Positions 54,028 through 62,414 of a stretch of 64,000 nucleotides of DNA are shown piece after piece; position 1 is the stretch's first letter; each line of letters starts with the position of its first letter. Position numbers and translations under genes: made by a program. The notes under the pieces are model-generated. The model was not told where the DNA came from. It searched no databases and was given only the letters and a program-made list of their open reading frames with translations. This DNA comes from an uncultured Tenacibaculum sp. (lineage in GTDB: Bacteria; Bacteroidota; Bacteroidia; Flavobacteriales; Flavobacteriaceae), in the NCBI RefSeq assembly GCF_947502995.1, contig NZ_CANNBW010000022.1:19586-83585 (forward strand). Direction: 5' to 3'.

Positions 54028-54633
54028 CTACGTTATTATTGTTCTAAACGTTAAGTTAATCCTTGGACGGTGGACTTTTTTAGTAGGTGGAAGACGATGT
54101 AACCAATTTGTTTGGGTTTCGTCTTTCATCACTAACAACGAACCATGTTGAAGTACTTTTGAGACCACTTCCTTGGTTCGTTTGTGTTTAAACGCAAACT
54201 TTCTTTCTGCCCCAAAAGTAATCGAAGCTATGGCTCCATTTTTCTTTAAGTCTTTTTCTCCATCACTATGCCATGCCATTCCTTCAGAACCATCATGATA
54301 TAAATTCAATAAACACGAATTATAAGTTTCTTTTGTAGTCGATTCGATTACTTTTTTAATCGCTAATAATTCATTAGTAAAAGGTAATGCTACTTTGGTA
54401 ATATTTGAATACGAATACTCAAACTGTTTTTCACCAAACCAAGCTACTTTTCTTTTTGTTGTAATTAATTTTCCAAAAATTATGGCTTGATCTTGCTTCC
54501 ACGGAATTTCATTTAATAAATAATCATAGTAAGAATCTGCTTCTCGTTTCGTAAAAGCATGGCCATAGTAATTAACTGTACCTCCTTCTGGAAGTAAATT
54601 CAATAACTCTTGAGACTGATTGAATAAATCCAT
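54028..54633 (-). CDS. AlkB-like 2-oxoglutarate/Fe(II) dioxygenase
   Basis: The 201-residue protein is the ALKBH2/3-like type. Iron ligands are H122 and D124 in MAWHSDGE and H179 in WLHRLPPT; 2-oxoglutarate binding arginines are R191 and R197 in RINLTFR. The substrate lid shows VNYYGHAFTKREADSYYDYL. It removes methyl lesions such as 1-methyladenine from DNA or RNA, in the cytosol. It starts 17 bases after the M1 aminopeptidase stop, so it is probably co-transcribed with it. Its stop codon directly adjoins the stop of the convergent head-GIN gene. Confidence 0.92.
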   Translation of the reverse strand: MDLFNQSQELLNLLPEGGTVNYYGHAFTKREADSYYDYLLNEIPWKQDQAIIFGKLITTKRKVAWFGEKQFEYSYSNITKVALPFTNELLAIKKVIESTTKETYNSCLLNLYHDGSEGMAWHSDGEKDLKKNGAIASITFGAERKFAFKHKRTKEVVSKVLQHGSLLVMKDETQTNWLHRLPPTKKVHRPRINLTFRTIIT

Positions 54634-54650
54634 TTAAAGTACAATTTAAC

Positions 54651-57101
54651 TTATTTCACCAATCTTGTTAAAGCTTCTTTTATAATAGCGATATTTTTCT
54701 GTTCATTAGGCTTATTGGCACTTTTTTGTGTTTGAACCATATTACGCATCAACTCTATTCCAACATTATTAAAACCATACTGTTCGTATTTTTTTCCTTT
54801 CACCACAATATCGTTTACTAAATTTTGAATCGCTTTTGAGTTATTACTTTTTGTTATTTTTTCATAAGCTTTCGTATATAAGCTTTTTATACTTTTATCT
54901 TGACTTAAATACATTCCTGTAATTACATTACCAGCTATAAAAGTTAATTCACTTTCGTCATTTTCTTCTAAATAAATACGAGTTAAAGGTGTTGCAATTA
55001 CCTTTTTAACTCCTTCAGAAAGTTCTTTTGATTTGGTGTAAGCTAATTTTTTATCTATATAATACAGTGCAACCAAAGCATTACCAACCACCGAATATGA
55101 TGGACTTTTTAATGCGTTTTCAAAAATAGGTTTTAATTCAGGTTCTGTTAACTTTCCTAAAGTTTCTATAGCTGCTGCCTGAACAAGTGTTTTTGAATCA
55201 TTCGCAGCCATTTGTTTAATTTTATCGATAACCTTACGCTTACTGTATTTATTAATTAAATTAATATTTTGAAGTGCTAAAATTCTCAATTTATAGAAAG
55301 GATCATTTAAAACACCCGCTATTGCATTAAAAGCTTTATTATCGATATGTTGAGACTTTGCAACTTCTAATAATGCTTCTCTTTTGTGTCTAAAGTTTTT
55401 TGCATTTTTCAACTGAAAAATAAAATCACTTAAAACTTTGTTTTCACTAATATCACATAATAAAACACCATCTGCATTAATTTGAACTAATTTTGGTTGT
55501 GTTGTATAAGACAAATTAAAAGATGTTTCTTTTCCATTTACAAAAACAGTATGACGTTTTACTTTATTTTTTTCAAAAACATCTATAGTTAAAGGAAATT
55601 GAAATTCTTGATCTTGGGTTTGATACACATTAACAGTAACCGTTTTTCTTAAGTCATTGTAATCGTAAGAAATATCTAATTTAGGATGTCCTTTTCCGAA
55701 ATACCATTGATTAAAAAACCAATTTAAATCTTTACCTGTAACACTTTCTAAAGCTAATCTTAACTCATGAGCTTCACCTGTTCCGTATTTATTATTTGTT
55801 AAGTATTTATTTAAACCTTCAAAGAAAGCTTTATCTCCTAAATAATTTCTTAGCATATGCAAAATCGCTCCACCTTTATTATAACTAACAGCATCAAACA
55901 TATCTTCTTTATCATCATAATAAAAACGAACCAAATGTTTATCTGGATTATCTCCTAATTTATATGCTTGAATATCTTCAAATAAATGTGCCTCAGCTTC
56001 ATCTTTACCGTATTTATGCTCTAACCATAAATATTCACTATAATTCGCAAAACTTTCATTAACTGTTAAATTACTCCAACTTTCTGCAGTTACTAAATCA
56101 CCAAACCAATGATGAAATGCTTCATGTGCGATTGTAAGCTCTTGTACATTTTGATCTATTAATTGCCCTGGAGTTTGATATGCTTTTTCTCCATGAATAA
56201 CCGCTGTAGTATTTTCCATTGCGCCACTCACATAATCTCTACCTACGATTTGCGAATATTTATCCCAAGGATATTCAACTCCTGTAATTTTAGAAAAGAA
56301 AGCCAACATTTCTGGTGTATTACCAAAAATATCTTTTGCAAAAGGAGCATATTCTTTTTCTACATAATAATCTACCGGAATATTTTTATATGTATCTTTT
56401 ATAATTTCATACTCTCCTACTCCCATAAAGAATAAATAAGGAGCATGTTTTTGAGTAAAATTCCAATAATCTGTTCTTGTTCCATTACTATTTTGAGTCT
56501 GACTTTCTAATTTACCGTTAGAAAGTGTTTTATATTTTTTGGGAACAGTAATATAAATCTCTTGTGAAGTCTTTTGATTAGGAGCATCTATAGTAGGAAA
56601 CCAACAACTACTGGCTTCAGTCTCACCTTGTGTCCAAATTTGAGTTGGTTTATTTTCATCTTGTCCTTTAGAATTGATAAAATACAAACCTTTTGCCGAT
56701 GTTATTGCTTTACTTCCCTTTTGCTTTACTCTTTCTGGTTGTGCAGTATATTTAATGTAAATTGTTACTTTTTCATCTCTCTCATAAGTCTTTGGTAAAT
56801 TTATTTTTAGCTTGAAACCATCATACTTATATTTTAAATCTACATTATTTAATGTGATTTTATGAATTAACATTGCTTTGGCATCTAACTCTAACTCTTT
56901 AACGCTATAGAAATGAGGTTTTGCTGTAATCCAAGCTTCACCATTCATTGTTTGTTTCTGAAAATTAAAATCAACTTTTAACTTCGTATGTTCTAAGTTG
57001 AAAATCTTATCTCTCTCGCCTCTATATTCAGATAAACTTTGTGAAAATCCTTGATAAATAAAAGAACTACATAGTATTAGTACCCAAAAAATATTCCTCA
57101 T
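54651..57101 (-). CDS. M1-family zinc aminopeptidase, secreted
   Basis: The 816-residue protein has a signal peptide (MRNIFWVLILCSSFIYQGFSQ), an N-terminal beta domain, the exopeptidase motif GAMEN (293-297), and the zinc site HEAFHHWFGD (H326, E327, H330) with E349 in NESFAN. A beta linker follows (about 480-570), then a C-terminal array of HEAT/ARM-like helices (KFRALQNINL-type repeats). It cleaves N-terminal residues from peptides, as in aminopeptidase N relatives, probably in the periplasm. It has a -7 promoter box (57121-57128) and precedes the alkB-like gene by 17 bases. WFGD instead of WFGN is a mild variant. Confidence 0.93.
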   Translation of the reverse strand: MRNIFWVLILCSSFIYQGFSQSLSEYRGERDKIFNLEHTKLKVDFNFQKQTMNGEAWITAKPHFYSVKELELDAKAMLIHKITLNNVDLKYKYDGFKLKINLPKTYERDEKVTIYIKYTAQPERVKQKGSKAITSAKGLYFINSKGQDENKPTQIWTQGETEASSCWFPTIDAPNQKTSQEIYITVPKKYKTLSNGKLESQTQNSNGTRTDYWNFTQKHAPYLFFMGVGEYEIIKDTYKNIPVDYYVEKEYAPFAKDIFGNTPEMLAFFSKITGVEYPWDKYSQIVGRDYVSGAMENTTAVIHGEKAYQTPGQLIDQNVQELTIAHEAFHHWFGDLVTAESWSNLTVNESFANYSEYLWLEHKYGKDEAEAHLFEDIQAYKLGDNPDKHLVRFYYDDKEDMFDAVSYNKGGAILHMLRNYLGDKAFFEGLNKYLTNNKYGTGEAHELRLALESVTGKDLNWFFNQWYFGKGHPKLDISYDYNDLRKTVTVNVYQTQDQEFQFPLTIDVFEKNKVKRHTVFVNGKETSFNLSYTTQPKLVQINADGVLLCDISENKVLSDFIFQLKNAKNFRHKREALLEVAKSQHIDNKAFNAIAGVLNDPFYKLRILALQNINLINKYSKRKVIDKIKQMAANDSKTLVQAAAIETLGKLTEPELKPIFENALKSPSYSVVGNALVALYYIDKKLAYTKSKELSEGVKKVIATPLTRIYLEENDESELTFIAGNVITGMYLSQDKSIKSLYTKAYEKITKSNNSKAIQNLVNDIVVKGKKYEQYGFNNVGIELMRNMVQTQKSANKPNEQKNIAIIKEALTRLVK

Positions 57102-57120
57102 AAAACTTTATGTATTTAAT

Positions 57121-57128
57121 CAAAAGTA
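57121..57128 (-). promoter_or_regulatory. Promoter -7 box (TACTTTTG) of the M1 aminopeptidase gene
   Basis: A perfect TAnnTTTG on the minus strand, 19 bases before the ATG. No -33 TTG is seen at the expected distance, so moderate to low confidence. Confidence 0.4.
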
Positions 57129-57163
57129 CTAATTAAATATTGTATTGCTGTTAATGGCTAGTT

Positions 57164-57199
57164 AAAAAGAAAGCGACCTAATTAGGTCGCTTTCTTTTT
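57164..57199 (-). terminator. Strong terminator overlapping the stop of the IPT/kelch lipoprotein
   Basis: A perfect 18-base inverted repeat (57164-57181 with 57182-57199) includes GCGACCTAA/TTAGGTCGC and T-runs. It overlaps the stop codon of the gene at 57198 by two bases, an unusually tight arrangement. Confidence 0.9.
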
Positions 57200-59936
57200 A
57201 ATAAAGATCTTTATTAAGATCGTAAATATTCATATAATCATTTGTATAGCCGTACCTATCATACCCGAGTCCTATGTAAAAAACTCCATCTTTAATATGA
57301 GTTGAAAAACTATATCCTTTAATTAACATTGGTGTTTTTTCATTCCAAGTTCTAGAGTTAAGATCAAATTCATAAATTCTATGTTCTTTACCTGCATCAG
57401 TTAATCCTCCTATGTAGTATAACTTAGAATTATAATATTTAAGTGCTACGTTCTGATAAGTACCAAAGAAATTTCTTGGTCTTCCCATACCTGTGAATGA
57501 CTTGTTGTTTATATCATAGTAAAAACTCTCTCCTTGATACGGATTAAAAAATATTTTATCTGCACCATAAGTTAAAACTTCTAGATTGAAATTAAAGTTT
57601 GAAGGTTTGTATCTAAACACAGAAGTATTATCTGTTAAATTATATTCATAAAACTCTCTATCGTCATTATTAATAGCATATAACATATTATTAATAATAA
57701 CTCCATTTTTAACATTGATATTTATATCTTTTGATGTCCAAACTTTACTAACTAAATCATAACTATACAATTTATTTCCTATAGCTATTTTTAATTCTGA
57801 ATCAGTTACTGTTAAATATCGTTTTGTTCCAAAAATAAAAGTGCTAAAAGGTATAGGATTTGAATCAAAAGTTTCCCATTTATTTAATGTATGATTAAAC
57901 TTAAACACTCCTCTATTATTCATATAATACCAGTTTTTCGAATCTGATCCAGCTACATGATCTCCATAATAATTTACATCAGATAAACTTTCATTTACAA
58001 TGTCATGAGGCTCTATACCATTTATAGAAGCTATTTCAATTCTTTGATCTCCTGACATACCAACTATATTAATACTAGGAACTAATTTTATATAATATGT
58101 AAGTTTAAACTCAACTTCATTGTCTGTTCTTCTAATTATTTCACAAGATTCGCCATTCGCTGAAACAATTAGACTTTGTAAATCTTCTCCCTTAACTATA
58201 AAAGTATCTCTTCTTGTTCCTTCAGTTCTAGAAATTGAATTTACTTTTACTTCTTTTACTTCGTATTCAAGAACATTTGATTTTTGTCCAGCTACTTCTA
58301 CGTAAATACTATGTTTCCCCGGTAAAGTATTTTTCAATAAAGGAAAAGAAATTTCATTATTTTTAACTGTATATGAAGATGAATTTGGGTTATTTACTAA
58401 ATCCCCATCTATATAAACTTTATTATATCTACTATAAGCGAAATTAGTTCCTTTTATAGTTATTCTGTCTCCTGGTACATAAACATCTTTATTTAAAGAT
58501 GAAATTATCGGTGCATATATTTGAATGTCTTTACTATCTGTTCCGTAATTATTTTTTAAATCAACTTGTAACTTCCCTCCTTCTTTAAGTTCATAATTAT
58601 GAGAGTAAAAATCTATATTTAACCAATCTTTTAAGGAAACTTTTACTTTACCAGTATTGTCAATTTCAAATTGTCCTCTATAGTTAATTGACCTTCCCCC
58701 TATTTTTAGATTATTTTTTTCTATAAATGCATCTGTATTCACACTTAAATCGTCAGTTAAGTTATAGATTTCCTTATCAAAATCTAACAATTTAGGAGCT
58801 CTAACATTTACTGGAATTGCATCAGTAAAATCTGCTATTTGTATTTTTAATTCAGGATTTTCAAAATAAAAATATCTATCAACAATTACATCTATAAAAT
58901 CTTTCTCAAAAGATACTAAACTCTGTTCTCTGTCAGCAATAGTTATTTTTGGTAATACACCAGAACCTTGTTTAAAATACCCTCCTTTAATTCTTACTAC
59001 ATCAAAGAAACCTAATGGTAAAGGCTCTACTTCTGTAATGTAAGGCGTTGTCGTTTGATAATAATTAGGAAGCTCTATTATTTTATCTAAAACTTTTAAT
59101 TTTACATCGACCTTTCCTTTTGATAAACCTCTAGGAATCGTTGCTATTAAAGTGTCTTTATATTCTGTATAATCTAATGTTGTTTTAACATTATCTAACC
59201 ATAATTCAGATATTGAATAATGTAGATTTTTACCATAAATCTTCACTTTATCTCCCACAAATTTATCACCACTTTCAATAGAATCTAATTTTGGAGGATC
59301 AATTGTAAATTTGTCTTGGATGTCTTTATTAACTCCACAAGTTTTAAGTGATAAATACAATTCTGAATATCTTAAGCCAGTAGGGATTACAACCTTCATT
59401 AATGAATCAGATTCAAAAATTGGAGTGTATCCTCTATTATTCATATAAACTAAATTTCTGAAATCTTGAGTACAGAAATTTTTCCCTTTAATGCTTAAAG
59501 TATCGTATATAAAACCATTTTTAGGATATATACTATCAATTATAATTGGTGTGGTAAAATTACTTTTAAACTCTAAAGTATCACTATTAACAATTTTCCC
59601 TTCATATTCTATAAATGAATATGTTTTGTATAACGAATCTTTAAGAATTTTTTCTGTAATAGAAATATCAAAAAAATCATTTGATAAATTATCAAATCTT
59701 TTCTCATTTACATCTCCTGTTTTCTTGTACCATTTCACTCCGTAAGCTTCTATATTATCACCATTAAAACTAGATAAATCTAACTCTGTAGAAGTATCTA
59801 TTCCATTGATTGAATTATTAATGATTTTAAAAGCTTTAATTCTAGCTTCGTTTTTGGCCTGAGGATTATCTTCTTCTTTATTACAGGATATAATAAATAC
59901 TAAAAATAGCAATGCGTAAGTAAATCTCTTAATCAT
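57198..59936 (-). CDS. IPT/TIG-domain lipoprotein with C-terminal kelch-like propeller
   Basis: The 912-residue protein has lipobox MIKRFTYALLFLVFIISC (cysteine 18). Its first ~630 residues hold about five IPT/TIG-like Ig domains, each with 'G....I.G.nF.....v.l.g': FIYDTLSIKGKNF, FVGDKVKIYGKNL, FFDVVRIKGGYF, YVPGDRITIKGTNF and RRDTFIVKGEDL. The last ~280 residues form a kelch-like beta-propeller (FKFNHTLNKWETF, YSYDLVSKVWTSK, YYIGGLTDAGKEHRIYEFDL, NSRTWNEKTPM). Such proteins are surface or periplasmic and often bind glycans or proteins. It has its own promoter (59957-59988) and terminator. Confidence 0.8.
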   Translation of the reverse strand: MIKRFTYALLFLVFIISCNKEEDNPQAKNEARIKAFKIINNSINGIDTSTELDLSSFNGDNIEAYGVKWYKKTGDVNEKRFDNLSNDFFDISITEKILKDSLYKTYSFIEYEGKIVNSDTLEFKSNFTTPIIIDSIYPKNGFIYDTLSIKGKNFCTQDFRNLVYMNNRGYTPIFESDSLMKVVIPTGLRYSELYLSLKTCGVNKDIQDKFTIDPPKLDSIESGDKFVGDKVKIYGKNLHYSISELWLDNVKTTLDYTEYKDTLIATIPRGLSKGKVDVKLKVLDKIIELPNYYQTTTPYITEVEPLPLGFFDVVRIKGGYFKQGSGVLPKITIADREQSLVSFEKDFIDVIVDRYFYFENPELKIQIADFTDAIPVNVRAPKLLDFDKEIYNLTDDLSVNTDAFIEKNNLKIGGRSINYRGQFEIDNTGKVKVSLKDWLNIDFYSHNYELKEGGKLQVDLKNNYGTDSKDIQIYAPIISSLNKDVYVPGDRITIKGTNFAYSRYNKVYIDGDLVNNPNSSSYTVKNNEISFPLLKNTLPGKHSIYVEVAGQKSNVLEYEVKEVKVNSISRTEGTRRDTFIVKGEDLQSLIVSANGESCEIIRRTDNEVEFKLTYYIKLVPSINIVGMSGDQRIEIASINGIEPHDIVNESLSDVNYYGDHVAGSDSKNWYYMNNRGVFKFNHTLNKWETFDSNPIPFSTFIFGTKRYLTVTDSELKIAIGNKLYSYDLVSKVWTSKDININVKNGVIINNMLYAINNDDREFYEYNLTDNTSVFRYKPSNFNFNLEVLTYGADKIFFNPYQGESFYYDINNKSFTGMGRPRNFFGTYQNVALKYYNSKLYYIGGLTDAGKEHRIYEFDLNSRTWNEKTPMLIKGYSFSTHIKDGVFYIGLGYDRYGYTNDYMNIYDLNKDLY

Positions 59937-59956
59937 AAAATAGTTTTAAAAGGGCG

Positions 59957-59988
59957 CAAAATTAGTTCTTTAAAACAAAACACCACAA
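59957..59988 (-). promoter_or_regulatory. Promoter of the IPT/kelch lipoprotein gene
   Basis: TTG (59986-59988), a 21-base spacer and TAATTTTG (59957-59964) on the minus strand, 20 bases before the ATG. The -33 lies inside the terminator of the previous gene. Confidence 0.5.
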
Positions 59989-60010
59989 CATTTTTTAAAA
60001 AGTTGTGGTG
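59981..60010 (-). terminator. Terminator of the second DUF4252 gene
   Basis: A 9-base GC-rich stem (59981-59989 with 60002-60010) with an AT loop, followed by a T-rich run on the minus strand, 26 bases past the stop of the gene at 60037. Confidence 0.8.
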
Positions 60011-60036
60011 CTACTATAATCATTTTATAAAAAAGT

Positions 60037-60612
60037 TTACTCGATAGGGTCTACTCTTAATTTTTCAGTTTGAAATTCTCCTCCGAACATATCTTTTATC
60101 ATTTCTAACTCTTGGCCTTCTTCACTCTTTTTGATATTCTGAATCATATTTATAATTCTATTCGGATTCATATCTTCTCCTAAAACTCTAGCTACTCCAA
60201 ACCCTAAATCTTTTGCATAAACCACAGCGACAATTTCATTAATTGCATCTGTATCTCCAGAATAATACACAGTAGCTCTTCCTCTTTTATCATTTGCTCT
60301 GAATAAAGATTTATAATCTGTATTTTTCATGATTGTTTTCAATCTCTTATTCTCTAACTTTAGTTCTTCTTCCGTAGCATTTTTAACAGGTAAAAAAGCT
60401 AAATTCAACTTTTTTATACTCTGAAAAGTTTTTTGATCTTCTTCTGAAGTATCTTCAAAAAAAGAACCAAGCATACTTGTAGAAACATCTAATCTGGTAT
60501 AATTTGTATTATCTTGAGATTGGATTAAATAAGTTTGTAAACTTTCTTCATTCTTACAAGAAACAATTGTAAGTGTGATACATAAAACTGCAAACGTTAA
60601 TATTTTTTTCAT
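60037..60612 (-). CDS. DUF4252 lipoprotein
   Basis: The 191-residue protein has a lipoprotein signal (MKKILTFAVLCITLTIVSC, cysteine 19). The mature part holds a DUF4252-like alpha/beta region: LDVSTSMLGSFFEDTSEEDQ, SIKKLNLAFLPVKNATEEEL, KNTDYKSLFRANDKRGRATV and EIVAVVYAKDLGFGVARVLG. It is a diverged paralogue of the gene immediately upstream (60696-61220). DUF4252 genes commonly follow ECF sigma/anti-sigma pairs in Bacteroidetes, and here they are the last two genes of such a cluster. Function unknown; the signal peptide implies an envelope location. Confidence 0.8.
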   Translation of the reverse strand: MKKILTFAVLCITLTIVSCKNEESLQTYLIQSQDNTNYTRLDVSTSMLGSFFEDTSEEDQKTFQSIKKLNLAFLPVKNATEEELKLENKRLKTIMKNTDYKSLFRANDKRGRATVYYSGDTDAINEIVAVVYAKDLGFGVARVLGEDMNPNRIINMIQNIKKSEEGQELEMIKDMFGGEFQTEKLRVDPIE

Positions 60613-60640
60613 AGTATACTTATATTTTTTTGATAAAAAA

Positions 60641-60662
60641 CATAGCCTAACTAAAGGCTATG
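60641..60662 (-). terminator. Terminator-like hairpin between the two DUF4252 genes
   Basis: The stem 60641-60648 (CATAGCCT) with 60655-60662 (AGGCTATG), 6-base loop, is followed by TTTTTT on the minus strand. It may make expression of the second gene lower. Confidence 0.7.
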
Positions 60663-60695
60663 CTTTATTTTATTTATTTATAATAAACTGAAAAA

Positions 60696-61220
60696 TTATT
60701 CAGCTTTCTTTTGATAATCGTTAGCTATCTTAGATAACTCATTCATATTAATTTCTCCTGTTAAAGAAATAATCGTTGATGATGGTAAGTTTGTTTTACC
60801 TCCTTTAATTCTATCGTTTTTATCTAAATCTTTAACAAACATTAATACCTCGCTAACAATATCTTTGTTTTTTGTAGCTTTAATATAAATCTTAACTCTA
60901 GATCCTTTATCCTTAATTCTCATTAACTGAGTTAAATTAGAATTTTTTATAGCTTTATTTACCATTTTTTCCATATCAGCGGCAATACTTGCATTTTCTG
61001 TTGAAAATACTTTTAATTCTTGAAGACCTTTAGCTGTATTGAAAAACTCCATTTCTTCAGATTTAGAATCTGGAAACTTACGAATAATATCAAATAAATC
61101 TTTAGTTACTACTACTACAGATACATCGTCTAAATCTTCTAGTTTATCAAACATAGATGATTGACTAAATCCTATATTAGATACAAAAGCTAATGCTAAT
61201 AATATGATTACTTTTTTCAT
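60696..61220 (-). CDS. DUF4252 exported protein
   Basis: The 174-residue protein has a signal peptide (MKKVIILLALAFVSNIGFSQ) with no lipobox, unlike its neighbour. The DUF4252 region shows LEDLDDVSVVVVTKDLFDII, KGLQELKVFSTENASIAADM, SNLTQLMRIKDKGSRVKIYI and a conserved end SLTGEINMNELSKI. It starts 45 bases after the anti-sigma gene, so it is probably the third gene of the operon. Periplasmic; unknown role. Confidence 0.85.
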   Translation of the reverse strand: MKKVIILLALAFVSNIGFSQSSMFDKLEDLDDVSVVVVTKDLFDIIRKFPDSKSEEMEFFNTAKGLQELKVFSTENASIAADMEKMVNKAIKNSNLTQLMRIKDKGSRVKIYIKATKNKDIVSEVLMFVKDLDKNDRIKGGKTNLPSSTIISLTGEINMNELSKIANDYQKKAE

Positions 61221-61265
61221 GATATTTACTTTTTTGACTTGGTTTTACTTTGTTTACTTTTCGAA

Positions 61266-61745
61266 TTAATTATTTATTTTCTTTATCGCTGTTTGCACAG
61301 CTTTATCATAAGTGTCTAACTTTGCTATCGCTTCTGTACCTTTTTTATAATTATTAGACACAGAATATAATGCTTCATTACCTTTATTTAGATTATATGA
61401 TACCATTTTTAACGCCTTTTTTACTTCTGCGATTTGCATTTCGGTTTTACGTTTTTCTATAATATCATAACCTGTGTATACACTTACTAACAGAGCGAAT
61501 GATGCTGCTACCGATAACCATTTAAAGTTCTTACGTTTCTGCTTCTCAGGTTTTAACTTAATGGTCTTAGTAAAGGTTTCGTTCCGACTTTGTTTAAAAT
61601 ACCCAAATAACATTGCATATTCTTCAAGATGTACTGGTAATACTTCTGTAGAAGTAAAATAATCTCTTAAAACAGCTTCTTCTTGAAGTGTTGTTTCTGC
61701 ATTTAAGTATTTTTCTAATAACTTTTCTATGTTAGCTAACTCCAT
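61266..61745 (-). CDS. Putative anti-sigma factor, single-pass membrane protein
   Basis: The 159-residue protein starts MELANIEKLLEKYLNAETTL and has a cytoplasmic helical part, LRDYFTSTEVLPVHLEEYAM, resembling the short N-terminal helical domain of Bacteroidetes anti-sigma factors. A membrane helix follows (about 75-92, FKWLSVAASFALLVSVYTGY) and a periplasmic helical tail. It overlaps the sigma gene end by 14 bases. A role as anti-sigma for the gene at 61732 follows from position, topology and the LEEYAMLFGYF pattern. Confidence 0.75.
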   Translation of the reverse strand: MELANIEKLLEKYLNAETTLQEEAVLRDYFTSTEVLPVHLEEYAMLFGYFKQSRNETFTKTIKLKPEKQKRKNFKWLSVAASFALLVSVYTGYDIIEKRKTEMQIAEVKKALKMVSYNLNKGNEALYSVSNNYKKGTEAIAKLDTYDKAVQTAIKKINN

Positions 61746-62241
61746 AGTTATGTTGTTTAATTAATGCTTCTCTTATTGTTTTACGAGCTCTTGATAATGC
61801 TACCCTTACTGCTGTTGGTTTCATATTTACCATTTCGCAAATTTCGTCAAAATCATATTGTTCAATATCTCTTAATTGAATAATAATTTTTTGTTGCTCA
61901 GGCAGATTTTCAATGAGCTTGTGTACTTGGTTTACACTGTCTTTATATTCTATTTTCTTATCTAGCGTTGTATCTTTTTCTTTGTAATTACTATGAACCA
62001 ATGTTAAATTACTTGCTTGTTTTGATTTCAATCTATCGAAACAATAATTCTTTGTCATAGTCATAGCAAAAGCTTCAACATTTCTGTAATCAGCTAGTTT
62101 TTCTTTATTTCTCCATAACTTAAAATAAAGTTCTTGTGTAGCATCTTCAGCTTCTTCTGTTGACACAAGTAAACGTTTGGCTAAACGAAAAACTTTATCT
62201 TTAAATGGTAATACAACTTTTAAAAAGTCTGATTGGTTCAT
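61732..62241 (-). CDS. ECF RNA polymerase sigma factor
   Basis: From the ATG at 62241 (169 residues) it starts MNQSDFLKVVLPFKDKVFRL. Region 2 shows AKRLLVSTEEAEDATQELYF and FKLWRNKE, region 4 shows IENLPEQQKIIIQLRDIEQY and DEICEMVNMKPTAVRVALSR. ECF type. The longer frame to 62307 adds 22 residues of unrelated sequence crossing the -7 promoter box (62296-62303) and is rejected. It heads a four-gene operon with an anti-sigma factor and two DUF4252 proteins. Confidence 0.92.
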   Translation of the reverse strand: MNQSDFLKVVLPFKDKVFRLAKRLLVSTEEAEDATQELYFKLWRNKEKLADYRNVEAFAMTMTKNYCFDRLKSKQASNLTLVHSNYKEKDTTLDKKIEYKDSVNQVHKLIENLPEQQKIIIQLRDIEQYDFDEICEMVNMKPTAVRVALSRARKTIREALIKQHNYGVS

Positions 62242-62295
62242 TGTCTGGTTACTTAAATTTTTATTAAAGTTGTAAATACATGTTAATTTTAACGA

Positions 62296-62303
62296 CAAAT
62301 TTA
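62296..62303 (-). promoter_or_regulatory. Promoter -7 box (TAAATTTG) of the sigma operon
   Basis: A perfect TAnnTTTG on the minus strand, 54 bases before the chosen ATG at 62241. No good -33 TTG is seen. It argues against the longer sigma frame starting at 62307. Confidence 0.45.
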
Positions 62304-62414
62304 TCAACTTTACACACTTACGACGACACAGTATTTTTTTTGTTACATAAAAAGTTAAAATAAATACTAAGTTTTATTTAAATTGCGTTAATACTAAGGA
62401 TTAAACTCATTATA

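Noticed and set aside
62242..62307. Longer sigma factor start at 62307
   Set aside because: The extension crosses the -7 promoter box and has no sigma-like sequence; ATG at 62241 gives the standard N-terminus.
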